In this document: piece by piece, positions 8,792-17,820 of the stretch
Numbering within the stretch: the first letter of the stretch is position 1
Layout of the letters: every line of letters starts with the position of its first letter
Source of the DNA: Heterobasidion occidentale
Taxonomy: Eukaryota > Basidiomycota > Agaricomycetes > Russulales > Bondarzewiaceae
Direction: 5' to 3'
DNA: 33,384 nt
Assembly (NCBI GenBank): GCA_039111635.1
Contig: JBCAQO010000062.1
Coordinates: forward strand, 1 to 33,384
Translations under genes and position numbers: made by a program
The notes under the pieces: model-generated
Seen by the model: only the letters and a program-made list of their open reading frames with translations
What the model was told of the DNA's origin: nothing
The model's database searches: none

Positions 8792-10111
8792 TGTATCGGG
8801 CGGGGCTCTGGATCGTTAGGCGGTTCCTGATCTTCACTTGGTGCTTCAAAATACTCCGGTTCGGGGACAAACTCCGGTGTTGAGGCTCGGAAGTCTTCTT
8901 GGGGAGCGGTCTCCTGTAAGGGGGATGTAGCGGGAGTGTTTCTTCTAGAGACTCGACTTCCACTGGCTGTTTCTCTGGGTAGAGTATGTATGTGCGGTCT
9001 TGGCGAGTCACGATGCCGATTTGCCGGTGATTCAGGCTTATCGAAGGTCTTTCTTGCGACGTAGTCCTCGACCTTAACGAGGCGTAGGTCGGGTCCTGCG
9101 TGGACGATTTCTCCTCCCCAAGCCGCGTATTCGTATTCGCTCTTGCCTTGTTGTTGGAAGAATCCGGTGAGGATTCCCGCGTAGTAGAAGTGTGCTTTCC
9201 TTTCGTCGTAATAAAGTTGATCCTTGTCGACGTCTTCGGGTAAGTCTCCGTAGACTTCTGCTGGGTCTGTTCTATAGCCGGGAGGGTATCCCGCTGCGAC
9301 TTCGTCCGTTGTTTCTTTATTCTTTGAAGAAGAAGGGTACTGCCTGTCTTCTTCCGGCTTGTAATGCTTCTTGTAAGTCTGGGTCCCTTTTGATAATTTC
9401 GTTGATGGAAATATCAATTTGGTCGATGAGTTGGATGATCTCGGAGAATGTGTGTCCCGAGATGAGGGTTCGGAGATGATAAGTTTTGTGGGCGAACTCT
9501 CCTCTTCTGACAATAAAAACGATCCCTTCAATTTCTGTTCGGACTGGCGGAGAGTTAGGGGCTTCCAGTGTGTCTTCCTAGGTTGAGGAGAAGGTCCAGT
9601 GGATGAGGATTGAGACGTGGTCTCTGTTCTCCTTGGTCTTGACGAGTTCCGCTCTGATTCCGTCTGTGTCGATATTCCTTGCGATGGTTCTTCTGAGATC
9701 GGGGATAACGGCGACGGGGAAATCATCTGGTCTTCCGTCGTGTATCTCGACGCAGTTCCTCGCTCTGATGACGTCGAGCTCTCCGTTGTCCGTGAGTGTG
9801 AACGGTGTCTTTGGTTCGTTGACGAAGCAAATCCCGGAAAATCTATATCCAGTTTTAAGGAGGTCTATAAATATTTCGGGTGCTTGTTGTAGCCTGAGTG
9901 TGGCTATTCCTGAATAGACTTTTCCTGGGTTCTGGTGTCTTGCGACTTCTATGGCTCTGGGGTTGTTTATTCTCCCTTGAGGGGTCGCTGCTGGGGTTGC
10001 CGTTAGGTTTACCCTGTTGGCGATTGCTAAAATGTTGTTGACTGATGAGAGAAAGAGCTGCCTCTGCTGGGATCCAGCTTGAATAGGGTAGGGATAAAAG
10101 AGCTCGTTCAA
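8792..10111 (-). pseudogene. Chromovirus 5' leader ORF upstream of gag
   Basis: A frame open from directly after the LTR (10111) to a TAA at 9317-9319, interrupted only by TAG at 9578-9580 (probably CAG originally) and lacking any in-frame ATG. Its residues look coding (KVYSGIATLRLQQAPEIF, FIVRRGEFAHKTYHLRTL, SINEIIKRDPDLQEALQAG). Coding character then passes to another frame (PAEVYGDLPEDVDKDQLYYD, YYAGILTGFFQQQGKSEYEY) that runs to 8680 and overlaps gag. The overlapping frame that begins with ATG at 9724-9726 is low-complexity Ser/Pro in its first 120 codons and is probably a shadow there. I do not recognise the protein. It may be an N-terminal gag extension. Confidence 0.5.
10101..10110 (-). 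other. Self-priming primer-binding site
   Basis: Read on the minus strand, two bases after the LTR end comes TGAACGAGCT, the exact reverse complement of AGCTCGTTCA inside the same LTR (3981-3990; also near 10560 and 15450 in the other copies). No TGG tRNA-type site is present. In Tf1 and sushi chromoviruses the first 11 nt of the transcript prime reverse transcription at a site in this position. Confidence 0.6.
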
Positions 10112-10112
10112 G

Positions 10113-10946
10113 TGTTAGGTTGGAGACCTATCACGTGCACCGATGCACGAAGGGGTCCCTAGGTTAAACCTCCACTGGTTCGTATAGTCGTAGACTCCAA
10201 TGGATAAAGACGATGGATCGTCTTTGGGCTCTTTCGAGGAACTCGGGGTCGCTGTCTGCTTTGTTCTCGAATAGATTGAGAAGGTGATCTTTGAGGTCTT
10301 CTCGATGATGAGGAGGAACCGGATGATCTTCTCCTGTCCAACAGATGACACGAGGGGGTGTCCAACTGAGAACGCGGAAGGCAGCTAGTCCGGTATAGAA
10401 GCGGATGAGTAGAGGGAGGGGAGGGAAGGGAGACGAGTCCAGTGCTTCGTCAGACCGTGCAAAGAGTTCCTCAGATCTGACAGAGATCATGAAGCGTGGG
10501 CTAGAAAGGTAGCCAGACGCCGGGTGCAGTGCAGAGATCGAGTGTATTACAGGTGAACGAGCTGAGCTTCTTAGAAGCTCATCTCGGCTATTTACGTACA
10601 GAAGTGTCTAGGGCAGGATCAAGATCTGGTCCGTGCGCTTCTTAGGTACCGAAGTCAACGATCGAGATCCGTAAGCTAGAATACCTCATCGACCTGCCAT
10701 ATAACCAAATATAGTAATCCGATCACTAATGTCCATCCACATCTTTGATCGATCAAGAACCAGGAACGGGGGTCAGGAACCAATGTCTGTCCACATCAAG
10801 AATCAGGAACTAGAAGTCAGTGTTCATGCATCAGCATGTAAATGGTAAGGAGTCATTGAAAGTGGTCCGAGTCTGCAACGAGTCCGAAGCACTTGACCAG
10901 CCCATCCACTCACGTGCGAAGCACGTGTTAGGACGCGGTCCTAGCA
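10113..10946 (-). repeat. Chromovirus LTR copy 2, inverted, inside integrase
   Basis: LTR of 834 bp in opposite orientation to the other two, nearly identical to them; its outer terminus reads CCTAGCA on the plus strand instead of CCTAACA. The right flank CTATC (10947-10951) matches, in reverse complement, the right flank of copy 1 (4431-4435), giving the 5-bp target duplication of a solo LTR inserted in the integrase gene before the inversion. The left flank TTCAAG is the element's own post-LTR sequence. Confidence 0.92.
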
Positions 10947-12117
10947 CTATCACCCACAGACAGACGGTGCTACTGAACGAATGAATCAGGAACTGGAACA
11001 ATACCTAAGAGCATTTTTCAGCTCTTCACAGGACGATTGGGCCGGATTAATCCCCTATGCGGAATACGCCCACAATACCCATCAGCACTCGGCCACGCAG
11101 AAGTCACCATTTGAACTTCTCCATGGATATCAACCACGGGCTTACCCAGCCATCATCGGAAACACGAATGTCCCCACCGCCGACGCTCGCCTCAAAGCTC
11201 TGCAACGTGCTAGGAAGGAAGCACAAGCCAGCCTCAAAATTGCAGCCGAAGCCATGAGGATACAGCACGACCATTTTGGAACGGACCTGCCGCCTTTCAA
11301 GAAAGGAGATCAAGTATGGCTTGATGGGAAGAACATCCACACCGATCACCCATCAGAGAAACTGAGACCCAAACGCTTTGGGCCATTTGAAATCATTGAC
11401 ACCATAGGGAATGTCATCTTCAGGTTGAAACTGCCCAACAGCTGGAAGCGCATTCACGACGTCTTCCATGCTAGTCGACTCACGCCCTACAAGGAAAACG
11501 AGGTCTATGGTCCGAACTACCCTAAACCGGCTCCGGACCTGATCGAAGGGCAAGAAGAATTTGAAGTCGAAGCCATTGTCGGAGCTAGACGCTTCGGACG
11601 ATGGAAGATCCTGCAGTACCTGATCAAATGGAAGGGCTACCCGGAATCGGACAACTCTTGGGAAGCCGCAACAAACGTCACTAACGCACAAGAAGCCATA
11701 AAGGACTTCTACCGCCGGCACCCTCGGGCAGTCAAAGGAATGGAAGCTTCCATTCTGGCCCTAGTGATCGAATTAGAACTCAACAGAGTAGCCGAAGAAG
11801 ATCAAATCAGAAAGAAGCTCAAGAAGCATCCGATCGGAAAGAAGCTTCTCGCCACAGGATTAGCTATCCCCCAGATCATGGAAGAGATCAACAAACGAAT
11901 GACGCAGCTAAAGAGGCCGCCCCTGGTTCCTCGATCAAAAGTGCCACCATCAACGATCAACGATCGAGAAGCGCAGCCAAAGAAGCCCAATATAGACTCG
12001 TCTCGATCAAAGCTACAGCAGAAGCGATCGGACAGCTCTAATTGGCGGACTCAAGCATACCAGGAGCTACAAAAGCAGACCAACCGAGGATTGGCATGGC
12101 CAGGCAAACGACTATGA
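10947..12117 (+). pseudogene. Chromovirus integrase C half with chromodomain
   Basis: Plus-strand continuation of the integrase gene cut at 4431. It begins YHPQTDGATERMNQELE, holding the catalytic Glu of the DD35E core, then WAGLIPYAEYAHNTH, the GPFEIIDTIGNVIFRLKLP region and HDVFHASRLTPY. A chromodomain follows (YLIKWKGYPESDNSWEAA), which in chromoviruses directs integration to marked chromatin. A basic, lysine-rich tail of about 120 residues ends at TGA 12115-12117. The frame from ATG 10981 is unbroken for 378 codons, but it lacks the first two catalytic residues, which lie on the opposite strand at 4431-4900. Confidence 0.9.
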
Positions 12118-12260
12118 CCCCTTTCGACCCCACTCTATCCACAGTAGCCGTTTATACCGTTGTTGCGACTCTTGCTCTCACCGCTGTCTCCATCGCTATC
12201 GCCCTTGTCCTCGGATCCCTTTACGCCGCTGCCACCATTGGCATCTCCTCTGTTGTATAA
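12096..12260 (+). CDS. Small ORF with one transmembrane segment after pol
   Basis: A 54-codon frame with ATG at 12096, overlapping the last 22 bases of pol in another frame. A long hydrophobic stretch begins TVAVYTVVATLALTAVSI and runs to near the C-terminus. Its position after integrase is where some gypsy elements carry an env or accessory ORF, but there is no glycoprotein feature and the length is small. It could be chance. Confidence 0.25.
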   Translation: MARQTTMTPFDPTLSTVAVYTVVATLALTAVSIAIALVLGSLYAAATIGISSVV

Positions 12261-12287
12261 AAGACACCCTGCATTGGACAAAGACGT

Positions 12288-13354
12288 TGATGAGCATGCA
12301 CCCGCGCTAGGGTCCGAGGGAGGTATTCGGGAAGCTTTGGGGAGATACCGAACAGCGCTAGACAAGTACCGAAGACGCCGACTTTTACCGAACACGGTCG
12401 GTCCCTACCCGACCGACGACAAGCCACCGAAGGACGTTCGGCAGCACTTGGGTCAGTTCGCCCACACGTCACGTACTTACCATGACCACATAGGAGCGTT
12501 ACGATAAGTGTCTACAAGATCAGAGCCAGTAGTCCGTATCGGCCGATGTCCTCCGTGAGTCGGTCGGTCCTTATCGCTTATCTTCCGACTTCCACATGGT
12601 CGGTCAAACACCATTACTTGGCTACCCTGGTCGTACGATACCTCTTCTTTATTTTCATTGGTTCTCCAACGCCGGTTCCATCTACCTACGCTCGGGCGAC
12701 GGATCCCGAACGTTCGGGATTTCGCCATCGCTGATTAACTTTTACCTTGTCACCTTCGGAACCCATATGGACATCTCACCTACCTTCTTATCTTTTCTGA
12801 TCGCTAAGGCTTGGCGCCCATTCGACATCTACTCTCATTTCTTGTTTAATATTTTACTTAGGGGCTCTGTTTACTATAAAAACCTACATACAACTCTGGA
12901 ATAAACCAGCTTTCGCACCCCACAGTTCAGAGCTCATTCGCACTCGTCTCAACCATTGAAATCGTCTTCATCGACTCCCGAAAACTTGTCATCTTCGTCG
13001 TTCGGCCTTGTTCGCGTTCGTACTCGTCTCTTCGCTCGTACCCCCCGTCCTCCCTCGTATATTGTCAGAGTCCCGTGTGGCTCTTGAAGCACGTAGTTGT
13101 CGGTCGCGACACTACCTCCTCGTTACCAACCGAATCACCGACACGACCGACCGAATGTTCGGTTGGTGTTCGGTGCAGTCCCGAAACCGTTCGGGCGCTA
13201 TAATCTCACCCTCCTCGCTGCTTCTCAAGTGCGCCATCTATTTCTAAAGTCCTCACTAACGATTCCTTGTGTATCAGATACTAGCTCCAGCACCCCTGCA
13301 TTAGAGGTTGTTTTGGTGTTGTGCTCGGCACTTAGAGCCACCTCTAGCGTATCA
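12288..13354 (+). repeat. Family-B LTR, plus orientation
   Basis: LTR of 1067 bp, TGATGAGC...GTATCA, homologous over its whole length to the minus-strand LTR at 1295-2658 but with one 290-bp unit instead of two. No 5-bp target duplication is visible (GACGT left, ATGTT right) and no polypurine tract precedes it. It is therefore better read as an inserted or recombined solo LTR than as the chromovirus 3' LTR. Confidence 0.82.
12875..12881 (+). promoter_or_regulatory. LTR TATA box
   Basis: TATAAAA, at the same relative place as in the other family-B LTR; AATAAA follows at 12899-12904. Confidence 0.45.
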
Positions 13355-13383
13355 ATGTTCCTCAGCATCCCAGCTACCATTGA

Positions 13384-15057
13384 ATGTCACTTGCCCCTGC
13401 ACACCTCTTCTTAGCTCACTCCCCCCGCTATATTCTCAGTAACATCAGAATGACTTCCGCTACCACCTCCCCTCACGCTTCCAACACCCCGTCCCCCAAC
13501 CCCTTCATCCTCCGCACCATCACCCCTCCCACTACCACCCCCACGCTCGTTGACGACACGGACTCGGACTACGACAGCGAGGACGACATCCCCTCGGAAG
13601 GCGTCCATGTCGCCGACCCCCTCACCGAATTTGTCATTCCCCGTTTCCCGGCTGAAATGCCAAACCCCCATATCGTCGTCCCACCGTTGGCTTTCGCAGT
13701 GCACAACGAAAACCCTCGTATCCGCATCCGCACCCTACCCAACCCCCTTCACGACCTCCGCCTCTACCAAGACCTGAAGACCAATAACAGTATCTACCAC
13801 CTCACGCTCGCTGAGGACGAGGCCCCCATCATTCTGAACCAACCAGGCTTGAAGAACCCTCGTGCCTTCCTTTTTTATTTACAGCAAGCGGTTTGGGCCC
13901 AATGCTATCAAGTATTCTCTGGACCGCTCAACCAAACCCAAGCTATCCTCCTCGCCAACATCACCGTCACCTCCTACCGCATGAAGGGGCTGATCAATCT
14001 CCCCGCCATCCGCAACGACATGATTAACTTCCGGCTAGGAGGCATCGTTGGCAGCAGTTCCGTCCTCCTCCAGACGCACACCATCGTGGCTTGGCTCGAA
14101 ACTCTGGCACGGATCCAGTACAAGGAGAACACAATCCGCTGGTTCTATTTTACAGGACTTAATGGGGCGCGTCTGGAGATAGAGGAGTACGTCCCTAAGG
14201 GACTCTTGCCGACTCACTCCTTCCCCCTTAACAGTCGTGGAGCTCACCCCGTCGCAAGCTACTGGTCAAGCGGAAGTGTCCCGGAAGATAACGTCAGGCC
14301 CTGGGTTATGACCAAGCCGGATCTACAGGAACAAGGTTTTCACCAGGTCGACGTCGAAGAACCCATGGTCGTCGATCCTCCGGCAATCACGGAACCAGTC
14401 CTCCCGGTCGCCCGACTCTTTCGACCCGCCAACGAAGAAACCACGGAATCCATGCGGCCCACCAGTCCCCCTTACGACCCCAAACAAGTCGTCCAGGATC
14501 GCCAGGTACTTCAGCCGTTACCGGTACCACCCCCGTCACCCCCTGCTGTGTCCCCATCCCCCCCCTTACTCGGCGACAACCTCACCCATCCTGTCATTGT
14601 CGATGAAGCCTCCCCCCAGTCGCCGGACGTTCCTGTCGCAACTGAAGAAGGATGGCCTGCCGATGCCATGGACTCCGAGAACGTTTGGCCTACCCCTCCT
14701 GCTCTCCCGCCTTCTCCACCCACCGACCCCTCCACTCGTACCTGCTGGGAATGCGGACGCGCCGGCCATCTCGTCGTGGGATGTCCAATCACGGGCATTC
14801 GCCAAAGAACGGACGTTATGGCGCACGGCTTTCTTCAAGACTACGATAGGCATCGCATGCAGTCCCGGCGCCTTCGTCTACAGATGGATAGGACGGCTGA
14901 GGAATACGGGTACCACAAGCAGGCATTAGACCATTTAATCGACACCGCTAACTGGACCGGATATCCCGCTCGGAACATCCCCACCTTCAACGAAGTCCAC
15001 CTGAGGAGACCTGCCCCTACCATCGGTGCACCCGCCAAGCGCCGAAGACTTGTATAG
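13384..15057 (+). CDS. Zinc-knuckle ORF next to the 3' LTR of the chromovirus
   Basis: Open frame of 557 codons (ATG 13384; a second ATG at 13450 starts a Ser/Thr/Pro-rich tail and is equally possible). Order: Pro/Thr-rich N-terminus with an acidic stretch (DDTDSDYDSEDD), a globular part around residues 130-260 (NPRAFLFYLQQAVWAQCYQVF, TVTSYRMKGLINLPAIRNDM), a proline-rich linker, one CCHC knuckle CWECGRAGHLVVGCP near residue 450, and a basic end PAKRRRLV that resembles a nuclear signal. The stop is immediately followed by the polypurine tract and LTR, so the ORF belongs to the element, in the place of an env gene. It is a second zinc-knuckle protein besides gag. The function is unknown to me. 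Confidence 0.7.
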   Translation: MSLAPAHLFLAHSPRYILSNIRMTSATTSPHASNTPSPNPFILRTITPPTTTPTLVDDTDSDYDSEDDIPSEGVHVADPLTEFVIPRFPAEMPNPHIVVPPLAFAVHNENPRIRIRTLPNPLHDLRLYQDLKTNNSIYHLTLAEDEAPIILNQPGLKNPRAFLFYLQQAVWAQCYQVFSGPLNQTQAILLANITVTSYRMKGLINLPAIRNDMINFRLGGIVGSSSVLLQTHTIVAWLETLARIQYKENTIRWFYFTGLNGARLEIEEYVPKGLLPTHSFPLNSRGAHPVASYWSSGSVPEDNVRPWVMTKPDLQEQGFHQVDVEEPMVVDPPAITEPVLPVARLFRPANEETTESMRPTSPPYDPKQVVQDRQVLQPLPVPPPSPPAVSPSPPLLGDNLTHPVIVDEASPQSPDVPVATEEGWPADAMDSENVWPTPPALPPSPPTDPSTRTCWECGRAGHLVVGCPITGIRQRTDVMAHGFLQDYDRHRMQSRRLRLQMDRTAEEYGYHKQALDHLIDTANWTGYPARNIPTFNEVHLRRPAPTIGAPAKRRRLV

Positions 15058-15065
15058 AGAGGGGG
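15056..15065 (+). other. Polypurine tract
   Basis: AGAGAGGGGG ending 3 bp before the 3' LTR and overlapping the stop codon of the zinc-knuckle ORF. It is the expected plus-strand primer site of the chromovirus. Confidence 0.7.
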
Positions 15066-15068
15066 TAG

Positions 15069-15900
15069 TGTTAGGACCGCGTCCTAACACGTGCTTCGCA
15101 CGTGAGTGGATGGGCTGGTCAAGTGCTTCGGACTTGCTACAGACTCGGACCACTTTCCATGACTCCTTACCATTTACATGCTGATGCATGAACGCTGACT
15201 TCTAGTTCCTGATTCTTGATGTGGACAGACATTGGTTCCTGACCCCGTTCCTGGTTCTTGATCGATCAAAGATGTGGATGGACATTAGTGATCGGATTAC
15301 TATATTTGGTTATATGGCAGGTCAATGAGGCATTCTAGCTTACGGATCTCGATCGTTGACTTCGGTACCTAAGAAGCGCACGGACCAGATCTTGATCCTG
15401 CCCTAGACACTTCTGTACGTAAATAGCCGAGATGAGCTTCTAAGAAGCTCAGCTCGTTCACCTGTAATACACTCGATCTCTGCACTGCACCCGGCGTCTG
15501 GCTACCTTTCTAGCCCACGCTTCGTGATCTCTGTCAGATCTGAGAAACTCTTTACACGGTCTGACGAAGCACTGGACTCGTCTCCCTTCCCTCCCTCCCT
15601 CTACTCATCCGCTTCTATACCGGACTAGCTGCCTTCCGCGTTCTCAGTTGGACACCCCCTCGTGTCATCTGTTGGACAGGAGAAGATCATCCGGTTCCTC
15701 CTCATCATCGAGAAGACCTCAAAGATCACCTTCTCAATCTATTCGAGAACAAAGCAGACAGCGACCCCGAGTTCCTCGAAAGAGCCCAAAGACGATCCAT
15801 CGTCTTTATCCATTGGAGTCTACGACTATACGAACTAGTGAAGGTTTAGCCTAGGGACCCCTTCGTGCATCGGTGCACGTGATAGGTCTCCGACCTAACA
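15069..15900 (+). repeat. Chromovirus LTR copy 3 (3' LTR)
   Basis: LTR of 832 bp, nearly identical to 3598-4430 with a few substitutions and single-base indels. The right flank CCCTC is the target duplication. The low divergence points to a recent insertion. Confidence 0.93.
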
Positions 15901-16583
15901 CCCTCCCCATTCTTCATGACATCCTCAGCCACATGCCAGATTCCCCTCAGCAACTCCACCTCTGCACCGCCTGCTGCCTTGCCTACTCCGCCTTGCTCCG
16001 CTGCAGAGAATTCATAACACACAAAGGCACCCGTCGAGGCTTCGGCACCAAGACCGGCCTCACAGTTGGTTCCATCAGACTACTCCCCGATGCCACTAAC
16101 CTGACTCATGCAACGATCTTCCTCCCTGGCTCTAAAACCGACCCCTTCCACAAAGGCACCACCATCACGGTTGCTGCCGCTCCTCCCAGCTCCGCAACCT
16201 GCCCAGTGGTCACGCTCAAAGCCCACTTCAAGGTGAAACCCCAGCCGGAAACCGCTGCACTATTCAAAGAGCGCCCTGGCATGCCGCTCTCTTACGGCTT
16301 CTTCCTCAAGATGATCTGGGCCACTCTTCTCCACGTGGGGTACAATCCTTTGGAATTTGCCGGCCACAGCTTCCGACGCGGCGCCACCTCCTCTGCAGCA
16401 GTTGCCGGCTATTCAGACTATGAGATTCAACTCCTAGGCCAGTGGTGCAGCAATGCCTTCAAGCTCTACCTTGAGGTAGACCAGGCCCGCCTTCTTCAAT
16501 TATCCAGAACTCTTCATTTGGCTCTCCCTCAGCCAATCACTTTCGACCCTCCGTGTCTTTGCGACCTTCCTGTCATGGCTTGA
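15901..16583 (+). pseudogene. DIRS-like tyrosine recombinase, catalytic half
   Basis: C-terminal catalytic domain of the recombinase begun at 3203. Visible residues are the first Arg in LLRCREFI, Lys in FLPGSKTDPF, the H-x-x-R box in GHSFRRGATS, the His/Trp position in LLGQWCSNAF, and the Tyr nucleophile candidate in KLYLE. The frame is open from 15906 to TGA 16581-16583. Such enzymes integrate circular cDNA without target duplication. The last bases lie inside the direct repeat at 16576. The gene is split by the chromovirus and so is non-functional here. Confidence 0.85.
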
Positions 16584-16739
16584 GGTCGGCCCCGGGATCT
16601 AGTCCCGAGGCTTGCCTTGAGTTCTCAGGGGCCACAAATGTCACACATTTATCATACCTGTCCTGAAGAAGCTTCTCAATTCAGACGCTTCTTTCTCGTT
16701 TTAGATATTGCTTCCCTTCTTGTCACTCAGTCACATTGA
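16576..16739 (+). repeat. Split direct repeat B1 of the DIRS element
   Basis: 164 bp starting TGGCTTGAGGTCGGCCCC, overlapping the recombinase stop, repeated at 17821-17984 with only a few mismatches. A repeat pair just after the recombinase gene fits the B1-A2-B2 arrangement of PAT/Ngaro-type elements. Confidence 0.75.
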
Positions 16740-16892
16740 TGGTTTGAGCAAGTGGAAGGGGGTGTGTTGCTCGGGGTCAATGGGACCCTTTCTCGCAAGC
16801 GCCACGCCACAATCAGGGCACCCCTTGCTTTATCCGCATCTCGCTTGTCTGCCATCTCACTTATCTGCTGCCTTGCTTTGTTCACTGCTCGC

Positions 16893-17545
16893 TGTTACGA
16901 ACTGCTCGTTCAGTAACCCAAGAGTAACAGGTTCTTCCCTAGGTCGCACAATGGACTGAGTGGTGGGTGAAGTCTCGACTGTATCAGGCGTTGATACAGG
17001 AGGGAATAATGATTGGTCTCTAAGAACCCTGTATGTGTGGATACAGGGGGAACGAAGAGGTTCGTATTCGTAGATACGAACGAACGAAGTACACAGTACG
17101 AAGACTGTGTAAGAACAAAGAGAATAGACTGAAGATCCTCAGCCTATTCTATGGGCCTTATATACTGTATAGGGTATAGGGTAAGAGTCCGTGTGCTTCT
17201 CCAGGTTTCCATCCTAGGAGAGCTGTGGCCGCCGTCTTTCTCTGTCGGCGCCTACTCTTGTACTTCTCCAGTCGTACTGATCCATCATGGTGCGACGAGG
17301 TGCTTACCCGTAAACCCTAAGCCCATGGCATGTGAATGCCTCCCTTATTACTGTGTGAACTTCGTGAGCCTCATGTCCCTCCAATATAGCCTTTACCGAT
17401 GTCTTGAAGAACCATCGGTCTTGTCGGCTCCTAAGGACATGCCGAATACCTTGGTGTACGCTCCGTAGTGGAGCCGCCTAGCATGTGATGCTTGATCCAT
17501 CGGATAGACCGGCCGCGAAGGGCCCCGATCGGTCAAGTCATAACA
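16893..17545. repeat. Solo LTR (family C) with target duplication
   Basis: 653 bp, TGTTACG...CATAACA, flanked by CTCGC at 16888-16892 and 17546-17550. It has no internal coding region, so it is a solo LTR left by LTR-LTR recombination. It lies between the two DIRS direct repeats. Its 5' third is unusually rich in short hairpins (see 16979-17149). Confidence 0.88.
16979..17149. repeat. Row of five hairpins inside the solo LTR
   Basis: Perfect inverted arms in succession: CTGTATCA/TGATACAG (16979-16999), CCCTGTAT/ATACAGGG (17027-17048), TTCGTAT/ATACGAA (17061-17080), ACACAGT/ACTGTGT (17091-17110), GAATAG/CTATTC (17122-17149). Loops are 5-6 nt in the first four. Confidence 0.8.
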
Positions 17546-17625
17546 CTCGCTTTGTCCAAGACACCCGGGCTCGTTTCCTTTCTTCTCTACATACATATAT
17601 ACCTCACGAGTGCAGCGGTAGTTCC

Positions 17626-17701
17626 CCATTCCGAACTCACTGCCGCACTCGCAGGTAAGTTCTTACTTGCTCAGTACATACCATTCCGAACTCACTGCCG
17701 C
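17626..17701 (+). repeat. Short direct repeat, 21 bp twice, 55-bp period
   Basis: The block ATTCCGAACTCACTGCCGC occurs within both 17626-17646 and 17681-17701. It lies in the A2 part of the DIRS 3' end, so it may be a terminal feature of that element. Confidence 0.6.
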
Positions 17702-17820
17702 GCTTGCAGCACGCACTACGTACTTTGTTTTTTGCCCCACCCACCATCCCTCTCCACTCATGTCTCTCTACGCTACACTCTTAGTCTAGTCTCATGTATC
17801 TACATAAGCCCTCCTAGAGT

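Larger units (their letters stand above)
3598..15900 (+). mobile_element. Chromovirus (Ty3/gypsy), nested and internally inverted
   Basis: Bounded by direct LTRs 3598-4430 and 15069-15900 and flanked by the target duplication CCCTC (3593-3597 and 15901-15905); removing it restores the DIRS recombinase frame. It contains a further LTR at 10113-10946 in opposite orientation and a family-B LTR at 12288-13354. Segment 4431-10112 is inverted: undoing an inversion between the opposed LTRs joins the two integrase halves and gives the order LTR, primer site, 5' ORF, gag, protease, RT, RNase H, integrase, chromodomain, small membrane ORF, zinc-knuckle ORF, polypurine tract, LTR. Without the two extra LTRs the element would be about 10.4 kb, large for a chromovirus. 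Coding frames are broken, so it is inactive as read. Confidence 0.85.

Noticed and set aside
8680..9726. 348-codon ATG frame upstream of gag taken as one protein
   Set aside because: Its first 120 codons are low-complexity Ser/Pro, while another frame over the same bases looks coding; only its second part is likely real.
13411..14853. Minus-strand ORFs opposite the zinc-knuckle ORF
   Set aside because: GC-skewed antisense shadows rich in Gly/Val/Arg.
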